The notes beneath the pieces were generated by a model that made no database searches, was not told where the DNA came from, and was given only the letters and a program-made list of their open reading frames with translations. Positions 29,040 to 36,866 of a stretch of DNA of 47,673 bases are shown here, piece by piece (the first letter of the stretch is position 1; each line of letters begins with the position of its first letter). The DNA comes from Bordetella parapertussis (GTDB lineage: Bacteria; Pseudomonadota; Gammaproteobacteria; Burkholderiales; Burkholderiaceae_C). Made by a program: the position numbers and the translations under genes. The DNA lies in assembly GCA_945861305.1 (NCBI GenBank), contig CAMATW010000021.1, positions 1 to 47,673 on the forward strand. Direction: 5' to 3'.

Positions 29040-29917
29040 ACACCATGCAAATTGAACGCGAAACCCAGAAGCTGGAAAAACGCCTGTGCCGACAGGTTGG
29101 TGAAGCCATTGTTCAATACAACATGATTGAAGAAGGCGACAAAGTCATGGTGTGCATGTCAGGCGGCAAAGACAGTTACGGCATGCTCGACATCTTGCTC
29201 AAACTCAAAGCCCGCGCACCCATTCACTTTGACATCATCGCGGTCAACCTTGACCAAAAACAACCGGGCTTTCCAGCCCATGTGCTGCCCGACTACCTCA
29301 GCACCCTGGGCGTGCCTTTTCGCATTGAAACTCAAGACACTTACGCCATCGTCAAGAGCAAAATTCCTGAAGGCAAAACCATGTGCAGCCTGTGCAGCAG
29401 GTTGCGCCGAGGCATTTTGTACCGCGTTGCCGATGAAATTGGCGCAACCAAAATTGCGCTAGGCCATCACCGCGATGACATCTTGCAAACCTTTTTCCTG
29501 AACATGTTTTTCGCGGGCAAGTTGAAAAGCATGCCGCCCAAATTGGTGAGTGACGCAGGACATCACATCGTGATTCGGCCCTTGGCTTTTGTGGCCGAGC
29601 GTGATTTAGAGCGTTGGGCCGCGCACCGCGCATTTCCCATCATCCCTTGCACTTTGTGCGGCAGCCAAGATGGTTTGCAGCGCCAGCAAGTGGGCAATAT
29701 GCTGCGCGAGTGGGAGAAAAAACACCCAGGGCGTTTGGACATCATGTTCAATTCCTTGCAACACGTGGCACCTTCGCACTTGTTAGACCACAGCTTGTTT
29801 GATTTCAAAGGCTTGAAAACCACTGGCTTGCCTGACCCCGAGGGTGACACCGCGTTTGACCCTGAGAGTTTTGCCTTACCCAGCTTGGGCGGTATTCAAA
29901 CCGTGACTTTGAGCTAA
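29033..29917 (+). CDS. ttcA: tRNA 2-thiocytidine(32) synthetase TtcA
   Basis: Iron-sulfur PP-loop ATPase that puts sulfur on C32 of certain tRNAs, 294 residues. The PP-loop SGGKDS is at 43-48. Cluster cysteines Cys118 and Cys121 ([11 protein letters not shown]) and a third in [14 protein letters not shown] near 205 match E. coli TtcA. It starts inside the folB end. The C-terminal tail after about 260 ([17 protein letters not shown]) is poorly conserved. Last gene of the folM-folB-ttcA unit. Confidence 0.95.
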   Translation: MVNTMQIERETQKLEKRLCRQVGEAIVQYNMIEEGDKVMVCMSGGKDSYGMLDILLKLKARAPIHFDIIAVNLDQKQPGFPAHVLPDYLSTLGVPFRIETQDTYAIVKSKIPEGKTMCSLCSRLRRGILYRVADEIGATKIALGHHRDDILQTFFLNMFFAGKLKSMPPKLVSDAGHHIVIRPLAFVAERDLERWAAHRAFPIIPCTLCGSQDGLQRQQVGNMLREWEKKHPGRLDIMFNSLQHVAPSHLLDHSLFDFKGLKTTGLPDPEGDTAFDPESFALPSLGGIQTVTLS

Positions 29918-29952
29918 GTGCTAAGCCACCAAGCACCGTCATTGCAATGACG
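29918..29952. repeat. Hairpin and 16-base palindrome between convergent ttcA and DUF1111 genes
   Basis: GTGCT/AGCAC (29918-29922 with 29932-29936) is followed by the perfect palindrome CGTCATTGCAATGACG (29937-29952). It lies between two convergent stops, and its place suggests transcription end or a repeat relic. No T-run. Confidence 0.45.
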
Positions 29953-29955
29953 TGT

Positions 29956-31356
29956 TTACAGCGACTCTAAAAAAGTTATCAAGTCTTTGCGCTGCTCAGC
30001 CTGTAAAGCGGTGAACTTGTCGCGCGATGCCTTGGCCTCACCGCCATGCCACACCACCGCCTCTAGCAAGTTACGCGCACGCCCATCGTGTAAAAAAGAG
30101 GTACTTGCACTCACCTGCTTGGACAAACCAATGCCCCACAAAGGCGGGGTGCGCCAATCGCTGCCACCGGCTTTGTAATCGGGGCGACCATCGGCCAAGT
30201 CGGGTCCCATGTCATGCAACAACAAATCGGTGTAAGGGCGAATGCGTTGGTTGGAAATAGGGGGCACAGCTGCGTATTTGCCGGTGCGCCATTCGGGCAC
30301 ATGGCACATGACGCAACCCGAAGATGCAAACAAAGCTTCACCGCGTTGGACTTCAGGTTTGTCGGCATTACGCCGCTCAGGAACAGCCAGCGCTTGCGTC
30401 CAAAAAGTGATGGCGTCCCACATATCGGGACGCAACTCTGGCTTGGGGGCCTTGATGGCTGCCAAGCACTCGTGCTGCACGGGAGTGCATTGGGTGAAAG
30501 GGTAAATCGATGAAGTCACACCAATGTCAGCGCCAAACGCCGCCGCAATTTGCTGTCGGATACTCGGTTGGTTGGCCTTCCAACCAAAACGCCCCATGGC
30601 TTGCTTGTTGTTGATGTCGTCGCGCACATAGTTGGGTCGACCATTCAATCCCTGCGCCTTTTGCTGCTGCGCCACTTGCAAAATGTCTTTGTCGCTGATG
30701 GCTTCTAAGTAGCCCATGCCAACCATGGCTTGGCTGTTGCGAAGCGACAGCATCACGCCGTCGGCAAGCGGGCCAAAGTTGAGCTTATCAACCCGCACCT
30801 TGGGTTGGCGCAGCTCTAAAGTTTCGCCATCGGGGAAGGTGAAGGTCTTGGCTGACCAGTCGATGTAAACCTCTGCTTCACCTGCTCGCGCTTCTGGGTC
30901 TTTGCGCGTGACGGTGTCGAACATTTGAATGTCTGTCCCGTAGTTGGGGTCAGATTTGGGCGAACCATGCGGCCCCTCACCAGGCACCGAAATGCGTAAA
31001 ACATGCTGAATGGCCAAGCTGCCGCTGTTGTCTAAAGCTCTGCCGCGCCCCGCATTGAGGTGGCAAGAAGCGCAATTGGTCGCCAAAAACATAGGGCCCA
31101 AACCCCACTCGCCACCTGCTGGCCCAGGCTGAGACAAATCCCACACCAAAGGAATGACGGGGTTATTGACCGCCATCCAAAAATTGGTGAAGACCCGCTC
31201 GCCTTTGAGGAAGACTTGCATTTGCTTAGGTGTCAAACCAGCCACTGGCTGCCGGTACACCTCTTGCGGGACCACTGTTTTGTCAGTGGAGGTTTGCGTG
31301 ACAGCGGTCCCGTGCAATATCACCAAAGAGAGAAATACCAAGACCGCTTTTTTCAC
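29956..31356 (-). CDS. Dihaem oxidoreductase, DUF1111 family
   Basis: Exported protein of 466 residues: signal peptide 1-20, haem site CASCH at 95-99, a second CVMCH near 348-352. The conserved dihaem oxidoreductase pattern RTPPLWGIGL...TSFLHDGRARNLLEAVVWHGGEA lies near the C-terminus. The family resembles bacterial dihaem peroxidases; the substrate is not known. It starts with GTG at 31356, with AAAGGTG 6 bases upstream, 12 bases after the FAH-hydrolase stop. It therefore seems to be the last gene of the sugar-acid operon, which is unusual company. Confidence 0.87.
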   Translation of the reverse strand: MKKAVLVFLSLVILHGTAVTQTSTDKTVVPQEVYRQPVAGLTPKQMQVFLKGERVFTNFWMAVNNPVIPLVWDLSQPGPAGGEWGLGPMFLATNCASCHLNAGRGRALDNSGSLAIQHVLRISVPGEGPHGSPKSDPNYGTDIQMFDTVTRKDPEARAGEAEVYIDWSAKTFTFPDGETLELRQPKVRVDKLNFGPLADGVMLSLRNSQAMVGMGYLEAISDKDILQVAQQQKAQGLNGRPNYVRDDINNKQAMGRFGWKANQPSIRQQIAAAFGADIGVTSSIYPFTQCTPVQHECLAAIKAPKPELRPDMWDAITFWTQALAVPERRNADKPEVQRGEALFASSGCVMCHVPEWRTGKYAAVPPISNQRIRPYTDLLLHDMGPDLADGRPDYKAGGSDWRTPPLWGIGLSKQVSASTSFLHDGRARNLLEAVVWHGGEAKASRDKFTALQAEQRKDLITFLESL

Positions 31357-31368
31357 ATCACACCTTTT

Positions 31369-32235
31369 TCAATGCTTTTTGTAAGCCACAACCTTTTGGT
31401 GCTGCTCGCCCAAGCCCGCTATCCCTAAGGACATGGTGTCGCCGGCTTGAAGAAACACAGGGGCAGACTTGCCATTTTTCTTCACACCCATGCCAACACC
31501 CGGAGGGGTGCCGGTGGTGATGACGTCGCCGGGCATCAAGGTCATGAACTGGCTGACATAGCTCACGAGTTTGGCCACATTGAAGACCATGGTTTTGGTG
31601 TTGCCGGTTTGCATGCGAACGCCGTTGACGTCAAGCCACATGGCCAAGCGCTGAGGCTGGGGCACTTCATCGCGGGTGACCAACCATGGGCCGATGGGAC
31701 CAAAGGTGTCGCAACCCTTGCCCTTGTCCCAGGTGAGGCCGCGCTCGAGTTGGTACTCACGCTCGGACACATCATTGATGGTGCAATAGCCAGCCACATA
31801 GTTCAATGCTTGCGCTTGCGACACATAGCTGGCACGTGTGCCAATCACCACGCCAAGCTCAACTTCCCAGTCCGACTTGACCGAGCCTTTAGGCAACATG
31901 ATGTCGTCGTTGGGGCCTTGTACACAGCTGTTGGCCTTCATGAACACCACCGGCTCTTTGGGCACTGGCAGGTTGGATTCAGCCGCGTGGTCTGCGTAGT
32001 TCAAGCCGATGGCTATGAACTTGCCCACATGGCTGATGGGGCAACCCATGCGAGGCTTGCCCTTGACGAGCGGCAATGAAGCGGTTTTGATACGTGCGAG
32101 CTTGGCCAAGGCCTTGTCGCTCAGATGCTCTGGCGTGACGTCAGCAATGACTTGGCTTAAGTCACGCAGTTTGCCGTCTGCATCGATGAGGCCGGGTTTT
32201 TCGCGGCCTATTTGGCCATAGCGCACTAGTTTCAT
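31369..32235 (-). CDS. FAH-family hydrolase, probably 2,4-diketo-3-deoxy sugar-acid hydrolase
   Basis: 288-residue fumarylacetoacetase-fold enzyme. The metal ligands are Glu124 and Glu126 (DWEVELGVVIG) and Asp155 (TINDVSERE). GTPPGVGMG is near 264-272, with IGLNYADHAAESN at 76-88. Relatives linked to L-fuconate or L-rhamnonate breakdown cleave 2,4-diketo-3-deoxy acids to pyruvate and lactate, and its two SDR neighbours would make that substrate. It starts at an ATG with AGGAG upstream, 18 bases after the preceding SDR. The substrate is inferred from the cluster. Confidence 0.85.
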   Translation of the reverse strand: MKLVRYGQIGREKPGLIDADGKLRDLSQVIADVTPEHLSDKALAKLARIKTASLPLVKGKPRMGCPISHVGKFIAIGLNYADHAAESNLPVPKEPVVFMKANSCVQGPNDDIMLPKGSVKSDWEVELGVVIGTRASYVSQAQALNYVAGYCTINDVSEREYQLERGLTWDKGKGCDTFGPIGPWLVTRDEVPQPQRLAMWLDVNGVRMQTGNTKTMVFNVAKLVSYVSQFMTLMPGDVITTGTPPGVGMGVKKNGKSAPVFLQAGDTMSLGIAGLGEQHQKVVAYKKH

Positions 32236-32253
32236 TTTTGCTCCTGTAAAAAA

Positions 32254-33012
32254 TCAATAGGTGGAACGGCCACCCGACAAATCGAACACCGCGCCGGTTG
32301 AGAACGAACAATCTTCGGTACACAACCAAGCCACCATAGCGGCAATTTCGTCAGGGGTACCAAAGCGACCCATGGGAATTTTGCTGAGCATGAACTGGAT
32401 GTGCTCGGGCGTAAGTTGGTCAAAGATGGGCGTCTTCACCGCCGCAGGTGTGACGCAGTTGACGCGCACACCGGTGTCAGCCAACTCTTTCCCCAGCGAT
32501 TTGGTCAACGCAATGACGGCAGCTTTGCTGGCGCTATAAGCGCTGGCATTAGGGTTGCCATCTTTGCCAGCAACAGACGCGACGTTGACGATACGCCCAT
32601 AGTTACGCGACTTCATGTGGGGTGCCAACTCACGGCAGCAGTAGTACAAGCCGTTGACATTGATATCAAACACCTTGTGCCAATCGGCCAGCGGGTAATC
32701 CCACGATTTCATGTTCGGGCCGGAAATGCCAGCGCTGTTAACCAAAGCGTCCACGGGGGCAAAAGCAATGCTTTTTTTCACAGCCTCCACCACCTCGGCG
32801 TGCTGGGTCAAATCCACCTTCACGCTGTGCACCACCGCGCCAGGCACGGCTTGTTTGAATTCAGCTTCGGCTTTGGCCATACCCGCGGCGTCAAAGTCCC
32901 ATACCGTCACTTGTGCGCCTGAGCGCAGCAAGCGCTCAACCATCGCAAAGCCCAAACCGCTTGCGCCGCCCGTCACCACAGCGTGGCGGCCTTTCATATC
33001 GAGTTGATTCAT
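32254..33012 (-). CDS. SDR family dehydrogenase (sugar-acid cluster, first paralogue)
   Basis: 252-residue classical SDR. The ATG at 33012 is chosen because AGGA lies six bases upstream; the frame is open to 33033. The NAD site TGGASGLG is at about 13-20, the catalytic Ser is in NVASVAGKDG, and YSASK is near 154-158. Probably oxidises a hydroxyl of a sugar or sugar acid using NAD(P). It lies between the FAH hydrolase and another SDR on the same strand, 17-18 bases from each, so it is one operon. The substrate is not defined. Confidence 0.87.
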   Translation of the reverse strand: MNQLDMKGRHAVVTGGASGLGFAMVERLLRSGAQVTVWDFDAAGMAKAEAEFKQAVPGAVVHSVKVDLTQHAEVVEAVKKSIAFAPVDALVNSAGISGPNMKSWDYPLADWHKVFDINVNGLYYCCRELAPHMKSRNYGRIVNVASVAGKDGNPNASAYSASKAAVIALTKSLGKELADTGVRVNCVTPAAVKTPIFDQLTPEHIQFMLSKIPMGRFGTPDEIAAMVAWLCTEDCSFSTGAVFDLSGGRSTY

Positions 33013-33029
33013 TTCGGTTCCTAAAAAAA

Positions 33030-33764
33030 TCAAATGGTCATGCCGCCGTCGACCGAGTAGGCCTGTCCAGTGGTGAATTGCGACTCGTCACTGGCCAAAA
33101 ACACCACGATGGGAGCTATTTCATGGGCTTGCGCCAAACGACCCATGGGTTGACGCGCTATGAAGTCTTTGCGTGCTTGCACCGGATCGGCTTGGCTGTT
33201 GATGCGGTCTTGCAGGGAGGGCGTGTCCACCGTGCCAGGGCAAATCGCATTGCAGCGAATGCCTTGGCGAACATGGTCGGCTGCGACCGCTTTGGTCAAA
33301 CCAATCACCGCGGCCTTGCTCGCGCCATACACAAAACGGTTGGGCAGCCCTTTCAGGCTTGAGGCCACACTGGCCATATTGATGATGCTGCCACTGCCTT
33401 GGGCAATCATCTTGGGCAAAGCCGCTTGAATCGCCCAAAACTGCGAGCGCACATTGAGGTTGAAGGCCAAATTCCAGTCTTCGTCAGTGGCTGTCAAGGC
33501 AGTACCACTGTGCACATAGCCAGCACAGTTAAAGAGCGCATCGATGCGGTCCATGGCGGCGATCTGCGCTTGTATAGCGGACTTGTCCATCACATCCAAC
33601 ACGGCGGTGTGGACATGCTCCATGCCCTTGAAGACTTCAAGCAAACCGGCGTTGACATCGGTTGCCCAGATGGTCGCACCTTCGGCCACCATGGCCAAAA
33701 CCGTCGCCTTGCCAATACCTTGACCGGCGGCTGTGATAAGTATGTGTTTGCCTTGTAATCGCAT
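33030..33764 (-). CDS. SDR dehydrogenase, 2-keto-3-deoxy-L-fuconate dehydrogenase/BDH2-like
   Basis: 244 residues, NAD site TAAGQGIG (11-18), catalytic Ser in NMASVASS, YGASK near 150-154. The block RFVYGASKAAVIGLTKAVAADHV followed by CNAICPGTVDTPSLQDRI is characteristic of the BDH2/DHRS6 group, which includes 2-keto-3-deoxy-L-fuconate dehydrogenases of the Xanthomonas L-fucose pathway. The position in an operon with an FAH hydrolase supports the sugar-acid role over hydroxybutyrate oxidation. First gene of the minus-strand operon. Confidence 0.85.
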   Translation of the reverse strand: MRLQGKHILITAAGQGIGKATVLAMVAEGATIWATDVNAGLLEVFKGMEHVHTAVLDVMDKSAIQAQIAAMDRIDALFNCAGYVHSGTALTATDEDWNLAFNLNVRSQFWAIQAALPKMIAQGSGSIINMASVASSLKGLPNRFVYGASKAAVIGLTKAVAADHVRQGIRCNAICPGTVDTPSLQDRINSQADPVQARKDFIARQPMGRLAQAHEIAPIVVFLASDESQFTTGQAYSVDGGMTI

Positions 33765-33918
33765 CGGTTTTCCTGAATTTCCCTAGCCCATGGCACAAAC
33801 AAGGATGATAGGGCTTCGCAGCCGAGCCCTTGGCTACGGGTTTATGCGGATGAAGCCAGAGTTGACGCGGCGGTATGGTGCGTGAAGGTATTCCCTTTTT
33901 CCCTGAAAGCCTTGCATC
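33765..33918. promoter_or_regulatory. Divergent control region of the sugar-acid island
   Basis: This 154-base gap between the minus-strand SDR operon and the plus-strand TRAP operon must hold both promoters. It contains the inverted repeats AGGGCT/AGCCCT (33810-33815 with 33825-33830) and TGGCT/AGCCA (33831-33835 with 33854-33858), possible operator sites. No dedicated regulator gene is next to the island. Confidence 0.35.
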
Positions 33919-34902
33919 ATGCGTTTCTACTCAATTTTGCGCCCTGTGTGGATGTTGTTGCTGGCCGTGAGTGCCTGTCTGCCGTCTGTGTCTTTGGCCC
34001 AGCAAAAACTCAAATGGGCCCATGTGTATGAAGCCTCTGAGCCCTACCACACCGAGTCGGTGTGGGCGGCCGAAGAAATCAAAAAACGCAGCAAGGGCAA
34101 GTTTGATATTCAGGTGTTTCCCGCGTCCAGTTTAGGAAAAGAAACCGATTTAAACCAGGGCCTCACCTTGGGTTCGGTGGATATCGTCATCGGCGGCCCC
34201 TCTTTTGCTGCGCGTAGCTACCCCCGCTTTGGTATCGCCTACTACCCCTTTATCTTTCGCGATGGCGACCACCTGCTGGCCTATTCCAAAAGCACATTGT
34301 TTCAAGAAATGGTCAACGAGTTTCGCAACAAAAGCGGTATTCAAGTCACCGCCTACACCTACTACGGCGCACGCCACACCACTGCCCAAAAAACATTTAG
34401 CCAATGTGCTGACATCAAAGGCCTGAAGATTCGCGTACCAGACGCACCGGCCTATACCGCGACTTGGCAGGCCTGCGGCGCCAACCCCACGCCCATTGCG
34501 TTTGCCGAGGTCTACTTAGCACTGCAAAACGGCACGGTGGACGCCCAAGAAAATCCGCTCACCACCATTGAAGCCAAAAAATTCTTCGAAGTGCAAAAAG
34601 CCATCATGCTGACCGGCCATATCGTTGACGGATTGGTCACCATGGTCGCCCCCCATGTGTGGAGCACACTCAACCCCGCTGAGCAAAAAATGTTCACAGA
34701 AGTGATGCAAGAAGCCGCCGCCAGAGCCACTGCCAAAATCAAAAAACGCGAAACCGAATTGATCGACACTTTCAAGAAAAAAGGCTTGCAAGTGGTCGAA
34801 GTCAACCGTAAAAGCTTTCAAGACGCGGTTTTGAAAAACAAACCAGTTGAAAGCATGGGACTTTCCCCCGCAGACTACGACCGCGTGCAAGCCGCCAAAT
34901 GA
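33919..34902 (+). CDS. TRAP transporter solute-binding protein (DctP family)
   Basis: Periplasmic ligand-binding subunit, 327 residues, signal peptide 1-27 ending VSLA. It contains GLKIRVPDAPAYTATWQACGA, with the conserved Arg that binds the carboxylate of the ligand, followed by PIAFAEVYLALQNGTVDAQENP. The ligand is therefore expected to be a carboxylic acid, fitting the sugar-acid enzymes around it. The DctQ gene overlaps its stop (ATGA). Confidence 0.93.
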   Translation: MRFYSILRPVWMLLLAVSACLPSVSLAQQKLKWAHVYEASEPYHTESVWAAEEIKKRSKGKFDIQVFPASSLGKETDLNQGLTLGSVDIVIGGPSFAARSYPRFGIAYYPFIFRDGDHLLAYSKSTLFQEMVNEFRNKSGIQVTAYTYYGARHTTAQKTFSQCADIKGLKIRVPDAPAYTATWQACGANPTPIAFAEVYLALQNGTVDAQENPLTTIEAKKFFEVQKAIMLTGHIVDGLVTMVAPHVWSTLNPAEQKMFTEVMQEAAARATAKIKKRETELIDTFKKKGLQVVEVNRKSFQDAVLKNKPVESMGLSPADYDRVQAAK

Positions 34903-35438
34903 GCGGCGATCTCGATAAGCTGGCCGCTTCCTTTGGCGAAGCCGATGAAACAGTCAAACTCTCAGACACCATCGCTGAGGCATGGTTGGCCTTGTTTTTT
35001 TTCTGGGCGCTGGGCTTAACGGTGCTCTACCAGTTCATCACCCGCTATGTGTTCAACGACTCCGCAGCGTGGACCGAAGAAATCGCCCGCTATTTGCTCA
35101 TCGCCACCGTGTTCGTAGGCGCGGTTATCGGGGTAGCTAAAAACAACCACATCCAAGTGGATTTTTTCTACCGCTTCATGCCAAGTGGCTTAGCGCGCAG
35201 CGTGTCTTTGCTAACCGATGTGTTGCGGGTGGCTTTCTTGGCCAGCGCCAGTTGGCTAACGTGGTTACTGATGCAAAAAATGGGTAACTACCAAATGACC
35301 ATCGTCAACCTGCCCATGAACATTGTCTACGGGGTGGTGTTACTGGCTTTTGTGTTGATGACATGGCGAAGCGTGTGGGTCATGCGTCGGCACTGGCAAC
35401 AAGGCTATAGCGTGCTTGAGCGCCCGGACAACCTCTAA
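34899..35438 (+). CDS. TRAP transporter small permease (DctQ family)
   Basis: 179 residues with four hydrophobic segments at about 28-48, 62-82, 102-124 and 138-160, as usual for DctQ. It carries the conserved N-terminal RYVFNDSAAWTEEIARYLLI. It bridges the binding protein and the large permease. It starts inside the dctP stop; dctM follows 17 bases later. Confidence 0.92.
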   Translation: MSGDLDKLAASFGEADETVKLSDTIAEAWLALFFFWALGLTVLYQFITRYVFNDSAAWTEEIARYLLIATVFVGAVIGVAKNNHIQVDFFYRFMPSGLARSVSLLTDVLRVAFLASASWLTWLLMQKMGNYQMTIVNLPMNIVYGVVLLAFVLMTWRSVWVMRRHWQQGYSVLERPDNL

Positions 35439-35455
35439 GCCTTCCAAAGGTTCGA

Positions 35456-36853
35456 ATGTTAAAAATTATTTTTTTGTTTTTGTTAAGCGGCGGCTTGCCT
35501 GTGGCCATGGCCATGGCAGCAGCCTCTCTTATTTACCTGCTTTTCGTGCCCAGCTCGCCCCCTTTTGTGGTGGTACACCGCATGGTCTCGGGCATCGACA
35601 GCTTTCCTTTGCTGGCTGTGCCGTTTTTCATCTTGGCCGGCAACCTCATGAACACCGCCGGCATCACACACCGCATCTACAGCTATGCGCTGGCACTGGT
35701 GGGCTGGCTCAAAGGCGGCTTGGGTCATGTGAACGTGGTGGGCTCGGTGGTGTTTGCCGGCATGAGTGGCACGGCCATCGCCGACGCGGCAGGTTTGGGC
35801 ACCATCGAAATCAAAGCCATGACCGACCATGGCTACGACCCTGAATTTGCCGTGGGCGTCACCGCTGCGTCTGCCACTTTGGGCCCCATCATTCCGCCGA
35901 GTTTGCCGTTTGTCATCTACGGCATGATGGCCAACGTGTCGGTGGGTGCGCTGTTCTTGGCGGGCATCATGCCTGGCCTTGTCATGGCCCTGCTGATGAT
36001 GTTCACCGTGGCTTACTTCGCCCACAAAAACGGCTGGGGTGGCGACGTCAAGTTTGAGTGGCCCAAATTGCTCAAAGCCTTAGGTGAAACCTTGGTGGTG
36101 ATAGCTTGGCCCTTGATCATTTGGTTATTGATCACCGAACTCGACACACAGCCGCAGTTGACGGTATTGTTGGGTTTGGTGGTGCTGTTTGCTGCTGACA
36201 AACTCTTTAACTTCCAGGCAGTGTTGCCCATCATGACGCCGGTGCTCTTGATTGGCGGGATGACCACCGGCGTATTCACACCCACTGAGGGGGCCATCGC
36301 TGCTTGTGTCTGGGCGATGATTTTGGGCTTTGTCTGGTATCGCACGCTGCACTTCAAACTGTTCGTGAAGATCTGCCTTGACACGGTGGAAACCACTGCG
36401 ACGGTGTTGTTCATTGTGGCGGCGGCCAGTATTTTTGGTTGGTTGCTCACCGCCACCGGCGTGACCGCTGCGATTGGGCAATGGGTATTGGGCGTGACTG
36501 ACCAGCCGTGGCAGTTTTTGTTGCTGGCCAATTTACTCATGCTGTTTGTCGGTTGTTTTTTGGAACCCACCGCAGCCATCACCATTTTGGTGCCCATTCT
36601 GGTTCCCATCTGCCAGCAACTGGGTATTGACTTGGTTCACTTTGGTCTGATCATGGTTTTGAACCTGATGATTGGTTTGTTGCACCCGCCCATGGGCATG
36701 GTCTTGTTTGTATTGGCGCGGGTGGCTAATTTAAGTGTTGAGCGCACCACCATGGCAATCTTGCCGTGGCTGGTCCCGTTGTTGGGCAGCTTGCTCTTGA
36801 TCACCTATGTCCCCAGCATTGCCATGTGGTTGCCCCGTTTAATGGCTTCTTGA
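35456..36853 (+). CDS. TRAP transporter large permease (DctM family)
   Basis: 465-residue sodium-coupled permease with about 12-13 membrane segments. It contains AVPFFILAGNLMNTAGIT, SGTAIADAAGLGTIEI and ASATLGPIIPPSLPFVIYG, all DctM hallmarks. Together with the upstream DctP and DctQ it imports an organic acid. The UxaA-family dehydratase follows 13 bases later, linking import to metabolism. Confidence 0.94.
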   Translation: MLKIIFLFLLSGGLPVAMAMAAASLIYLLFVPSSPPFVVVHRMVSGIDSFPLLAVPFFILAGNLMNTAGITHRIYSYALALVGWLKGGLGHVNVVGSVVFAGMSGTAIADAAGLGTIEIKAMTDHGYDPEFAVGVTAASATLGPIIPPSLPFVIYGMMANVSVGALFLAGIMPGLVMALLMMFTVAYFAHKNGWGGDVKFEWPKLLKALGETLVVIAWPLIIWLLITELDTQPQLTVLLGLVVLFAADKLFNFQAVLPIMTPVLLIGGMTTGVFTPTEGAIAACVWAMILGFVWYRTLHFKLFVKICLDTVETTATVLFIVAAASIFGWLLTATGVTAAIGQWVLGVTDQPWQFLLLANLLMLFVGCFLEPTAAITILVPILVPICQQLGIDLVHFGLIMVLNLMIGLLHPPMGMVLFVLARVANLSVERTTMAILPWLVPLLGSLLLITYVPSIAMWLPRLMAS

Positions 36854-36866
36854 TTTCGATTTTTTT

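Noticed and set aside
35446..35458. GGTTCGAATG resembling a tRNA T-arm
   Set aside because: No acceptor or anticodon stem around it; it lies in a 17-base gap between TRAP genes.
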